A DNA stretch of 64,000 nucleotides from Medakamo hakoo. Lineage: Eukaryota; Chlorophyta; Trebouxiophyceae; Coccomyxaceae. The position numbers and the translations under genes were made by a program. Of this stretch, positions 27,366 through 36,206 are shown piece by piece (position 1 is the stretch's first letter; every line of letters begins with the position of its first letter). The stretch lies in contig CP089464.1 in assembly GCA_026636295.1 (NCBI GenBank), forward strand, positions 186,001 through 250,000. The letters are read 5' to 3'. The notes beneath the pieces were generated by a model. It was not told the DNA's origin. It ran no database searches and saw only the letters and a program-made list of their open reading frames with translations.

Positions 27366-28079
27366 TCACTGCGGATGCATGAACGACGGCTTGTTGCGGT
27401 AGACCTTGCGCTCATCAGTTTTCGGGGAAACGCTTTCGTACTCGATCATTGGCGGCTTGTCTGTGTTGGGTTGGGCGGGCGGGCGGGTGGGGGTGGGCGG
27501 GCGGGGCGGGGTGTGGGTGGGTGGGTGGGTGCACCGGACGCGCGCCCGCGCCCCGCCGGACGTGCGCGCGGTGCAAAAAAAAAAAACAAGGGCCGGGCGT
27601 ACGCGCGGTGGAAAAAAAAACGCACTGTGCTCGAGATCGCCATGATCCACTTCAGTTACGACGCCAGAGCGCGTCTGGCGCGCGCCCCGGAACTCGACTT
27701 CTTGGCTGTTTTTGGGGGGGCGGTGGTGGAGTAGAGGGCGGGTGAGGTGGGGGCGGGCGCGTGCCGAAAGCGCTCTGCGCAGCAGGCGAGGCGCAACCCG
27801 CCCAGCGCCCTCCCGCCCGCTCTCCAGCGGCCTTGCGGTTGTCAGCACGTACCCAACTGCGTGCATGAGGAGGGGGGCGGGAGGGAATGGGGAGAGGGAG
27901 GGAGGGGTGAGAGAGAAGAGAGGTGGGTGGAGAGGGGAGGGCGGGCGGCGCGGCGCTGTTTTCCCACGCCGCGGCCGCTCTCGTCCGCCCCCCTCCACCC
28001 ACAGAAACAACACACCCTTGAATTGACGGTCCTTTAGGATTTTCGCCTCCTTCTTGAATTCTTCCTCGGCTTTCGTCAT
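27366..28079 (-). CDS. Small Tudor/SH3-like protein, cluster member D
   Basis: Three exons on the minus strand, 28016-28079, 27626-27700 and 27366-27460, both introns phase 1, give 77 residues: MTKAEEEFKKEAKILKDRQ, FKEVEFRGARQTRSGVVTEV, DHGDLEHNKPPMIEYESVSP and ERKVYRNKPSFMHPQ. The NKPPMIEYE block matches NKSPMIE of member E and the YRNKPSF ending matches the others. The acceptor before exon 2 (GCCAAG at 27701) is weaker than usual, but it is the one that restores the family frame; transcript data could move it by a few residues. It is the only member with a Lys/Glu-rich amphipathic start and no low-complexity leader. Function unknown. Confidence 0.7.
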   Translation of the reverse strand: MTKAEEEFKKEAKILKDRQFKGVLFLWVEGGGRERPRRGKTAPRRPPSPLHPPLFSLTPPSLSPFPPAPLLMHAVGYVLTTARPLESGREGAGRVAPRLLRRALSARARPHLTRPLLHHRPPKNSQEVEFRGARQTRSGVVTEVDHGDLEHSAFFFPPRVRPALVFFFCTARTSGGARARVRCTHPPTHTPPRPPTPTRPPAQPNTDKPPMIEYESVSPKTDERKVYRNKPSFMHPQ

Positions 28080-29176
28080 GGCGGGCGGGTGGATGGAGGG
28101 AGGTTGTTTTTCTTCGGCCTGGTGGGGGTGGGTGGGGACAGGAGGTGAGGAGAGGGCAGGGGCGCGCGCGCCCTGAACACCCGGCCGGCACCGTCCGAGC
28201 ACACCGCCGGACAGCGAGCGGGGTTGGCTGAGCCGGCGGCGGGCGGCGGGCGGCCGGCCGTCGTAGCCGCGGCCAACCGCGCGCACGCGCGTGACACGCG
28301 CCGCGCGCCCGCCGAAAAAGAGGGGAAAATCGCGCCCCGCCACCACCACGCAGGCGGCACACCCGTCCATCCGTCCCGCCGGCCGGGTATCGGGCGCACT
28401 CTCCAACCCGCTCGGCGTGGCGGTGGTGCCGGGGCGCCGGCGCGCCTGCCCCCGGCGGCCGCCCGGGTTTGCGCGCGGCTGCGCGCGCCCGGGCGGCCGC
28501 CCGCTCACACGCTTTCGTTGGGCTCTCTCTGCGCGCCCCCAGCCGCCCACCCGCGCGCGCGCACGCCTAGGGGCTGAGCCGGGCGGCAGATCGGGTCCGT
28601 CTGCGAGGCGGGCGGCGCGGGTGGGCGCTGTTTCGCCTTCCCCCCAAAAAAGCCACACGCACTTTGAGGAGGGTGGGTGGGGGGAACGGCAGTGTGGTGT
28701 GTGTGTGGGCGAGAGGGGCCGGCCGGCCGCAGGCAGAGCGCAGACAAAAGAAAAACCCACCCACCCCCCTCCACCTTTCCTTCCGGGTACGTGGCAGGGG
28801 CGGGCCCCGCACACCCGTCACCCGACCGCGCACGGATGCATGGTGCAGACCGTGTCCGTCTCGCCGGTGGCTGCTGTGGCGGGCGGGGATGGGTTTGTCG
28901 GTGTCGGCGCGTGTCGGAAACATTTGCGTGGCCAGGGGCCCGCGCGCCCGCCCGCACCCTCGCGCGCCGCCCTTGCAGCCACCCGCTCGTCGCCGCCCAC
29001 TCGCGCCGCCCTGCGCCATCCGCCGCGACCACACCTCCCCAGCCTGCCTGGGCGCGCTGGCGCATCCCCTCAACCGCCCGGGGCCCCAGTCCCACCGCAC
29101 TCACCGCGCGCCCACACTCCCCGCCCCACCCCCAGCTTTCCTGTTTTCAACCACCCTCCCCCTCAAAAAAAAAAGA
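28080..29176. promoter_or_regulatory. Divergent region between genes D and E
   Basis: The largest gene-free stretch of the window (1097 bp) lies between head-to-head members D and E. On the minus strand a CACCAG acceptor followed by a short leader precedes ATG D, so D may also have a 5' UTR intron. The E side ends in CCCTCAAAAAAAAAAG before its ATG. Open frames here look Arg/Pro/Ala-rich and are probably GC artefacts. Confidence 0.4.
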
Positions 29177-29735
29177 ATGCCGAAAACCAGCAAGACCAGC
29201 AAGACCACCAGCGGCAAGCCCGAGGTCAACGTCGAAGAAGAGCGCCACGCCCTGACCCAAAAAAAGTTCAAGGTGAGGGCGTGCGTGGGCGGTGTGGGAA
29301 GGGAGGCGGGCGCGCGCTGCACAACCCTCACCCCCCAAAACAAATGCGCACGCACCACCACGCACGGCAGGTCGGCGACGAGGTCACCGCCACCCTGGGG
29401 TCGGGCACGCGTTCCGGCACCATCGTGTCCATCGACATTCCGGAGGACGCCAACAAGTCGCCGATGATTGAATTGTGAGTGGAGGAGGAAGAGGGGGGGG
29501 GGTGAGAGGGGGGAGCGCACGCGGCCCACTCACGCAACGCACACACGCGCACACAACACAACAGCACGCGCCAAAACGAGAAGGGGGAGACAAAGGTGAG
29601 TTGCTGCCTTGAGGGAGGGGGGACGGATGGTGCCGGCGATGGCGCGCAGCCTCTTTTTTTCTCACCCTCAAAAAACCACAAAAAAAAAAACGACAGACGT
29701 ACCGTCATCGCCCCACCCTGGTGGAGCGCGACTGA
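29177..29735 (+). CDS. Small Tudor/SH3-like protein, cluster member E
   Basis: Four exons, 29177-29272, 29371-29474, 29565-29595 and 29697-29735, give 89 residues from 270 coding bases. The order is a Lys/Ser/Thr-rich leader, VNVEEERHALTQKKFKVG (helix and turn), DEVTATLGSGTRSGTIVSID, IPEDANKSPMIEFTRQ, NEKGETK and TYRHRPTLVERD. It is the clearest representative of the cluster family: two beta-hairpins, a conserved PMIE strand and a basic YRHRP ending. The third exon is only 31 bases. All splice sites are GT-AG and the joins reproduce the family alignment. Its size resembles a solitary Tudor/SH3-like domain; ligand and location unknown. Confidence 0.8.
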
Positions 29736-30526
29736 GCGCGGCCGCTCGCCCTTTTTCCTGTTTTGGAGCCGTCGCCCCCGCCGGGCCCTGACCCACCGCG
29801 AAGCCACGGCCCCTGCTCTGACCGTCCGCCTGTGCTACTCTTTTTGACGGGGGATGGATGGGAACGACGCCTGCTGGGGCCTGCGCCTGGGGCGTTCGCT
29901 CGCCGCCCCCACCTTCTGACTTGCGTTTCTTGCGCGCGGCTGGGCCTTGGTCGCGGCGCGCGTCTTCCCTTCCCGGGTGTGCATGGAAAGCGGGGGCTGG
30001 GTGGCGCGCGCGCGGGGGCGGGAGGGTTGGGGAGCGTCGCGGGGCCTGCGCCCAAGCTCCCAAACCCTCCGGCCCTGCCGCGCGCGCCCGGCCCTTCGAA
30101 TGGGAAGGGGGGTGTGCACGCGCGTTGCCGGGCAGGGAGAGAGGGAGAGACGGCGGAAGGGAGTGGATGGGTGTCGGTTTTTTTTTTTGTTACCGCCGTT
30201 GTCTCTCTCTCTCCCCCAAAAAATGGATGGGTGGGGTGGGGAGGGTGGGCCGCGGCCCTTGCGGTGCACTTTTTTTTTTGACGTCGAGAGGCGAGGGGGA
30301 TAGGTCCAGACCCGCGGGGGGAGGCGCGCACGCCTGCGACCGTCGCGTGCGTCCCTTCTCCCTGCCTGTTATTCAGTGCACCCAAGGTTTCAGCCGCGGC
30401 CGTTTGTTGGAGAGAGAGGGAGAGGGGGGGGGGAGGAGGGGAGGGAGGAGGGGGAGCGGGCGGCGGCGGCGCGGCGACCTCTGCCCGCCCCCAAAAAAGA
30501 ACGCCGTCGCAACAACGCTCGCCGCC
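29736..30526. other. Convergent spacer between genes E and F
   Basis: This 791-bp region lies between converging stops. It contains T-runs (30178-30188, 30270-30278), GGGAGAGAG purine tracts (30410-30460) and a minus-strand open frame with a KKRK motif that I did not accept as a gene. It presumably includes both 3' UTRs. Confidence 0.4.
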
Positions 30527-30793
30527 TCACTCGGCGGCTTCCAGCAGGCTGGGCCGGTTGCGCCAGACCCGGCTCTTGCCCGCCGCCGTCTTGCCGCGCA
30601 GCGTCACCATGGGCATGTCGTCCTCCCCGCCCGCCTCGATTTTGATGACCTTGCCCGCGCGGCTGATGTGCGTGTTGGGCGTGACCGCGCGCACGGCCAT
30701 GCCCACCCGCAGCTTCTTCTGGCGCAGGGCCGCGTGTTCGGCTTTGGGGTCGACGTCGGCCTTGGAGGAGGCGGAGGCGGAGGCCTTGACCAT
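30527..30793 (-). CDS. Small Tudor/SH3-like protein, cluster member F (intronless)
   Basis: Single exon of 88 residues, ATG at 30793. The protein begins MVKASASASSKADVD, then PKAEHAALRQKKLRVG, MAVRAVTPNTHISRAGKVIK, EAGGEDDMPMVTLRGKTAAG and VWRNRPSLLEAAE. It keeps every family block (KxLRVG turn, RAGKV strand, DDMPMV, WRNRPSLLE). It is the only member with no intron at all, although the five others have one to three. Either it is a processed (reverse-transcribed) copy or it lost its introns. The codon choice is as GC-rich as the rest of the window, so it is not recent foreign DNA by that test. Confidence 0.82.
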   Translation of the reverse strand: MVKASASASSKADVDPKAEHAALRQKKLRVGMAVRAVTPNTHISRAGKVIKIEAGGEDDMPMVTLRGKTAAGKSRVWRNRPSLLEAAE

Positions 30794-31502
30794 GGCTGGG
30801 CGGGCTGGGCGGGCGGGGGACGGGGGGAGAGAGAGTGTGAGGGGCGGGAGGGATGGATGGACGGGTTGTTGGGCGGTTCATCGGACGGAGGGGGGAGCCG
30901 CCCTCCCTCCCGCAGGGCGCACAGTGCGCTGTGTGACAAGGGCCAGCGGTGGAGCGGCGTGGGCGGGCGGGCCCCCCTGGGCCGATGTAGAGGATGGTGG
31001 GCGGCCCACCACCGGGGCCGCCGACCCCCGCCGCCGCCCGCCTGTTCGCCCAACGCACACCGCCCCGCGCGCGCCACCGCCCGGCCCACCGCCCACGCGC
31101 GCTCGCCACACGGTCGGGGAGGTGGGCGACCCGCGCTCCTTGACGCGGGGACGGCGCGGCCACGGCCGGCCCGGAAGGCCGGCCGCCGCGGCGGGGCGCG
31201 TCAAAACCCGGCCGGCCCGCCGAACAGGCACCCCGTTTTTTTTTCGCGCGCTCGACCCCCGCCCCGCCCCGCCCGCGCCGCCCGCGCTCGCTGCGATGGC
31301 TCCGCCCGGGGCGCCGGGCCAGCCGCGAGCGGGTGGGGGGGCGGGCAGGCGGCCGTCTCCCCCCCATTCCCCCGGCAGCCAAGCGCACCTTTGGGGTTTG
31401 GCGGGCGGTGGATGGAGAGAGAATTGAGAGGAGTGAAGGGCCGGCAGGCGGACGGGCAAGCGTCTCTGTCCTCGCCACAGCCAAGAAAGCAAAAAGGGAG
31501 CA
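30794..31502. promoter_or_regulatory. Divergent region between gene F and the F-box gene
   Basis: This 709-bp spacer is GC-rich with a TTTTTTTT run at 31236-31243. It separates leftward ATG 30793 and rightward ATG 31503. No additional gene or RNA is recognised. Confidence 0.4.
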
Positions 31503-33120
31503 ATGGCCGCCACAACAACGCCGCCCTCCCCCGCCTTCCCCACCCCACCCCCTCGCCCCTGCTTGCAGCCCGACTTCACGCTCTCGGACCTGCCTGATGG
31601 CGTGCTCTTTGAGGTGTTCCGGTGCGTGTGCTGCGTCCGACGAGTGGGGTGGCGCGGCGGCGCGCCGCCATGCCTAGCCGCGCGCGGCACACCTGCGCTC
31701 CCCACGGCACGAAACACTGACCCGCCCATGCACGACAGCCTTCTTCCCGCCGGCTCGCTGGCGGCCTTGGCCGTCCAGGTATGTGTGGGGATGTCAGGTC
31801 AAAGGCAGGCGCGCGCCAAAAAGGCGCAGCTCCCCCACAAAAGAAAAACCTTGGCCCCGCCAAAAACACGCTCCCACCCCGCGCCACAACACACAATAAA
31901 CACGCCAGTGCCGCCGCCTGCGCGCCTCCACGTCCGCAGCTGATTTATGGGACGCCGCCGGCGCGGCACGCTGGCCCCTGACCTGGCGCATGGCCCTCGA
32001 CTTGGCGGAAGCCGAGTGGGAGGCTGACGAAGCAGAGCGGCGGGCCGCGGCGACCAGCCCGCCGCCGCGCCTGTCCACGCCGCTCGCGGCCGCCGCCCGC
32101 CTGGCCCGGCCCACGCCCAGGCGAGCGTACGCGGCGCGTGCGTCCCTGCCCAAGGCTCTGTCGGACGGCGCCGAAACCCTGGCCGCCATTCAGGCGCGCG
32201 TGAGTGGCGCGGCGTCGACCTCTGCCGCCGTGGCGGCGCTCGGCCCGGGCGCCGGCGCGCCGCCCCACCACCTCCTCACCGCCGCCTTTGAAGACACCAT
32301 GCGCACGCTGTTCCACGCGGGGCTGCCAGTCTGCGCCAACCCGTCCCTGCGCAGGACGCCGGAGTATGGGTGCGTGCGCGCGTGCGTGGGGTGGTGGGTG
32401 GCGCACGCGCCCGGCGTCGTCGTCGGCTTTGCGCGCGCCGCGTCCGCCCGGCTGGCGGGCGACGGCGGTGGCCGCGGCGATGGAGGAGCTGTGCTGGGCG
32501 GCGCCGAGCCCGCCGACCCCTTCCACGGCGCGGCGCCCGCCGCGCTCGTCGCCTGGCCGGACACGCCGTGGCGGGCGTCCGCCCTCGCCCTGCTGCGCGA
32601 CGTGGCGTCCAGCCTGCCGGGCGGGGGCGGGCCGGGCGGCGCGTCCGTGGCGGCCCGGCTGGAAGTGGAGGCGGACCGCCTGGCCGGTGCGTTGGCGGGG
32701 CTGGCCGTCGACGACGACGGGCTGGCGGACGACGGCGCCTGGGACGACGACAGCGAGGACGAGGGAGGCGACGGCGGCGGGCACCCGGGCGGCGGCGTGG
32801 CACTCCTCCTGTCCCCGGGCACGGTCGCCGCGCCGCACGGCATCCTCGCCGCCTACGGGCTGTCGCCCTCCATTTTCAGTGGGTCGCCCTCGCCCTCGCC
32901 CGTCCCCGTGCCCCGGACGCGGTCGCGGCTGGGTCCGGCGGCGGCGGCGGCGGCAGGCGGCCGGGAAAACAGGCCGCCACCCGTCCAGGCGCCGCCGCCC
33001 CGCCCCTGCCTGGTCGTGCCCGACGGCGTGCCGCCCTCGCACTGGTGGTGGCACGGGCGCACGCCCGAGGAAGCCGCGGCGGCGCGGGCAGCACTGCAGC
33101 GGCGTGGGGCGGTCGTGTAG
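31503..33120 (+). CDS. F-box-like protein
   Basis: Three exons, 31503-31621, 31739-31778 and 31909-33120, give 456 residues. The splice joins reconstruct an F-box: FTLSDLPDGVLFEVFRLLP, AGSLAALAVQCRRLRASTSA, then ADLWDAAGAARWPLTWRMAL. F-box proteins bind SKP1 and bring substrates to SCF ubiquitin ligases. After the F-box the protein is Ala/Arg/Pro-rich with an acidic Asp/Glu patch (DDDSEDEGGD) and a Trp-rich end (SHWWWHGRTPEEAAAARA). There is no LRR, kelch or WD repeat to name a substrate. A GTGCGTGC sequence near 32370 could mark another intron, but the frame is open through it. The exon 3 acceptor was chosen because the nearer alternative leads to a stop. Confidence 0.72.
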
Positions 33121-33288
33121 CGGAGTTGGTGAGGGCGTGTGTGGGGCCGAGGGGCCGAGTGTGTGTTCCGAGCTCTGTGTTCGCATCCAAAGCCAACGCG
33201 CGGCGCCCCTCCCCGCACACACTTTTATTTCGCGCGTGCGCGTTTTTCTCCGCGTTCTTTGCGTCGCCGTTTTCGACCCGAAAACGCC

Positions 33289-34641
33289 ATGAAACTCATC
33301 CACAGCACCCGGCAAGTGGCCATCCCGGAGGATGTGTCGATTGAGGTCAAGGCGCGGAAGGTTCGCGTCAAGGGCCCTCGCGGTAAGTGAATCTGTGGCC
33401 GCCGCCGCCACGTTTTGCCATTCCCCGCCTGGAGAGGGTGCACGGCTGCGCCCGCTGCTGCACCACTGCTCCCTGGTCCTTGATCGACCATTGGACGCGG
33501 GTGGGGCGAGGTTTGGAGCGGCCGAGGCCGTGCGAACCTCGCGTCCGGCTACCCGCTGCCGCCGGCGGCACTGCGGAGTGTTTCCGCCGCCGCCGTCCCC
33601 TCTTCCGGGGCTTGCCTGGGCCAGCCTTTGCGCTCACTAGGAAGAGGGGTGTATCGTCTTGCCTGGGCGGTCGCCAGGAGGGTGCGCGTTCCCTGCTGCC
33701 ACCGCCGCTGGCGGCCGTCGGCGAGCACGAGCGCGCGCTCGGGCGGACCGATCGCTTGTTCGGCGACGCACGCCCGCCGCCGGCACCCTCGGGCGCCTGG
33801 GCGGCCGCGCAGGCATCCCCGCCGATCGTTCCACTCTCTGGCATGCCTTTGGTGGCCATTGGTGGAGCGAGCAGGTCGTTACGAGGCCTGCAGGGCGTCG
33901 CGGGCCAGGCCTGCGCGCCGCCGGCGCCGGCCGCACTCGGCCGGCCCCGCCTCCAAGCCACACCGCCGGGCCTGGCCCCACCCCAGCCGCGGCCAAAGGC
34001 TAGCAAAGACGCGTGCGCATGCTTCAGGGCGGACAGAGCGCGCCCGCGCCCGTCATCCTCCCCGCAAGCCGGCCTCCCTACTCGCCGATTCGACGACGAC
34101 GGCTCACCCCCCTCCCTCTCCCCCCTCCCTCTCCCACCCATCCATTCCAGGCACCCTCTCCCGCGACTTCAAGCACCTGGCCGTCGACATGTTCCTGACC
34201 GAGGCCGAGGAGGGCGGCAAGGTCCTGCGCGTCGAGATGGCGTTCGGCAAGCGCAAGCAGCTGGCCGCCATCCGCACCGCCTGCTCCCACGTGACCAACC
34301 TCATCAAGGGCGTGACGAAAGGGTTTGAGTACAAGATGCGCCTGGTGTACGCCCACTTCCCCATCAACATCAACATCGAGGAGGGCGGCAAGCTCATCGA
34401 GATCCGCAACTTCCTGGGCGAGAAGCGGGTGCGCACCGTGCGCATGCTGCCCGGCGTGACGGTCGAGCGGTCGGCGGCCGTCAAGGACGAACTCGTCATC
34501 TCCGGCAACGACGTCGAGCTCGTCTCCCGGTCGGCCGCGCTCATCAACATGGTCTGCCACGTCCGCAAGAAGGACATCCGCAAGTTCTTGGACGGCGTGT
34601 ACCTGTCCGAGCGGTCGACGATCGTCAAGGACGAGGACTGA
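33289..34641 (+). CDS. RPL9: 60S ribosomal protein L9 (uL6)
   Basis: Two exons, 33289-33382 and 34151-34641, phase 1, give 194 residues. The protein starts [20 protein letters not shown] and continues [20 protein letters not shown] across the intron, then [40 protein letters not shown] and [17 protein letters not shown], which is eukaryotic uL6 over its whole length. It sits near the sarcin-ricin loop and the stalk base of the large subunit. At 768 bp the intron is the longest in the window, several times the norm. The gene follows the F-box gene by 168 bp in the same direction. Confidence 0.97.
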
Positions 34642-35016
34642 GCGCACGACGTGGGAGGGGAGGGGGGCGTGGGCGCGAGGGGAGGCGAGGGAGCGCGCAG
34701 GGCCTTGCCTTGCTGCCCTCGCGCTCGCGTGCGTCCCTCGCGCCCTCCTCCTCGCCCTGTCATGCGTGAGGGGCTGAGGGGGGTGCGCCCTGTGGAGTCC
34801 TTTTTTTTCCTGCCGGGTTTTAAGTTCTGGGGGTGCGGGAGAGGTGGGGTGGGGTGTGTGTGTGTTGCAAACGGCGGGCCTTCTCAGAGAAACAAAAGGC
34901 ACGAGGGGGAGAGGGGGGACACACACATTACAGCCACCACTCTCTCTCACTCTCCCATCACATCACATCTACACACAACACTGCCCCCCTGACCCCCCTC
35001 CCCCTTCCCACCCCCT
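34642..35016. other. Convergent spacer between RPL9 and DPH4-like genes
   Basis: This 375-bp spacer includes a TTTTTTTT run (34801-34808), a GTGTGTGT stretch and CACACA/CTCTCT simple sequence. It probably contains both 3' UTRs. No gene is seen. Confidence 0.45.
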
Positions 35017-35616
35017 TCACCCGCCCGCCGCACGGAAGTGGGCGCGCACGACCAGGGAGCAGCCGTCGCACGGCACAAGGATGGACGACGGCGCGTCGTC
35101 GTGGCCGCGCCCGCCGCCGCCCGCGGCCGCGTCCGCCAGGTCGCCCTCCGGCACCGCGTGCCGGCCCCCGCACCGGCAGGCCAGCCAGTACACAGGCCCG
35201 GGCGGTGGGGCGGGCGCGCCGGAGGAGGCCTCACCACCGCCGCCGCCGCCGCCACCGCCGCCGCCGCCGCGCCCGCCGCCCGCCCCTCCCCCACCGCCGT
35301 CAAATTCGAAGTCGTCCAGGTCCACGTCCGCCGGCGCCGGCCGCCCGCTCGCCCCCAGGCCAGCCGTCCTGGCGGCAGACGCGTGGCGGGCGCGGGCGGC
35401 CGGGTCGGCCAGTGCTTCGAAAGCGGCGCGCGCCGCAGCAAAGGCGGCACTGCTGTCTCCTCCACCACCGCCGCCGCCGCCTGCTCCCTGCTGCTTGTCC
35501 GGGTGCGTGCGCCGCGCCGCGGCGGTGAAAGCCCGGCGCAGCGTGCCGTCGTCCAAGGGTCCGGCAGGGTCCAGGCCCAGGGCGGCGAAAAGGGCCGCGC
35601 TGGGGTGGCCGGCCAT
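35017..35616 (-). CDS. DPH4/DNAJC24-type J-domain zinc protein
   Basis: Single-exon gene of 199 residues, ATG at 35616. The N-terminal J-domain has LFAALGLDP, LRRAFTAAARRTHPDKQ with the HPD tripeptide, and AARAAFEALADPAARARH. After a Gly-rich linker comes a CSL-type zinc finger: VYWLACRCGGRHAVPEGDL and SSILVPCDGCSLVVRAHF. J-domain plus CSL finger defines DPH4 (JJJ3), an Fe- or Zn-binding cochaperone needed for diphthamide synthesis on elongation factor 2. The linker is longer than in yeast because of Gly runs. Its ATG lies only 25 bases after the stop codon of the upstream 48-aa gene on the same strand, so the two may share a transcript. Confidence 0.88.
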   Translation of the reverse strand: MAGHPSAALFAALGLDPAGPLDDGTLRRAFTAAARRTHPDKQQGAGGGGGGGGDSSAAFAAARAAFEALADPAARARHASAARTAGLGASGRPAPADVDLDDFEFDGGGGGAGGGRGGGGGGGGGGGGEASSGAPAPPPGPVYWLACRCGGRHAVPEGDLADAAAGGGGRGHDDAPSSILVPCDGCSLVVRAHFRAAGG

Positions 35617-35641
35617 CTCTCTCTTGTCTCTCGACTCCCTC

Positions 35642-35963
35642 TCACCGCGCCCTCTCCTCACCGCCGTCGTCAGCGGGGAAGGCGCGCTGGAATTCGGGCT
35701 GGCGCTGCAGCCACCACATGTGGGCCTGGCGTTTTGAGAGGGTGGGAGTTCGGGCGTCGCGTGCGTGCGTGAGGTGTGCGGGTTGTGTGCGTACGTGATG
35801 GAGGATGGAAAACAGACGAGGCAAGGGGGGGTGCGGCCAAAGCCACCGCATGCGCGCTCTCGCGCGCCGCCGCCGCCTCTCCCCCCGCCCATGTACACAC
35901 CTGCAGCCCTGCAGCCCAGGCGATGACCGCACCGCCCAGCCACAGGCGGGTGCGCGGTTGCAT
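35642..35963 (-). CDS. 48-aa membrane microprotein
   Basis: Two exons, 35901-35963 and 35642-35725, phase 0, encode MQPRTRLWLGGAVIAWAAGL followed by QAHMWWLQRQPEFQRAFPAD and a charged tail. One hydrophobic segment (about residues 8-20) follows an Arg-containing start, the layout of small inner-membrane mitochondrial proteins such as respiratory-complex assembly factors. I do not recognise the family. Support comes from a consensus GTGTGT donor and CCAG acceptor, a frame that continues to a stop, and a position just before the DPH4-like start. The alternative is that this is only 5' UTR of the DPH4-like gene. Confidence 0.5.
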
Positions 35964-36206
35964 GCGTCCCTGGGTGGGACGCCGCTGACACAATAAATGG
36001 TGTTGTGAGAGTCGACTGGTGCCTGCCCGCACCCCCCTCTCACTCTTTAGTTTTTTGGTGGCTAGAAGGCGCGAAAACAAAGCACTCGCGGGGCGCCAGG
36101 GGACCCCCCTGCAGCCCGTGAGGCCGGCCCGTGCTTGCGCTCGACCCATTGCGCCATTGGCTGGAGAAATTCCACGGGCACGGCGGCCGCTGAATTGGCA
36201 AAAAAA

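Noticed and set aside
28800-29060. Plus-strand open frame between genes D and E
   Set aside because: Composition is Arg/Pro/Ala-rich, no motif, and it lies in the shared upstream region; treated as non-coding.
29668-30063. Minus-strand open frame with an AARKKRKSEG stretch, possible basic nuclear protein
   Set aside because: It overlaps the coding end of gene E and its 3' UTR, has no clear start context or splice partners, and no family match.
30085-30110. TTCGAAT-containing stretch resembling a tRNA T-loop
   Set aside because: There is no matching acceptor stem, anticodon arm or A-box nearby.
31779-31990. Alternative F-box exon 3 start at the nearer GCAG (31940)
   Set aside because: It leads to an early stop in the phase set by exon 2, while the acceptor at 31908 yields a continuous F-box.
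32360-32460. Additional intron in the F-box gene beginning GTGCGTGC
   Set aside because: The frame is open across it and no clear matching acceptor with better coding continuity was found; left as exon.
33383-34150. Possible snoRNA inside the RPL9 intron
   Set aside because: No convincing C/D box pair or H/ACA hairpin-hinge could be seen by eye, so no RNA feature is claimed.
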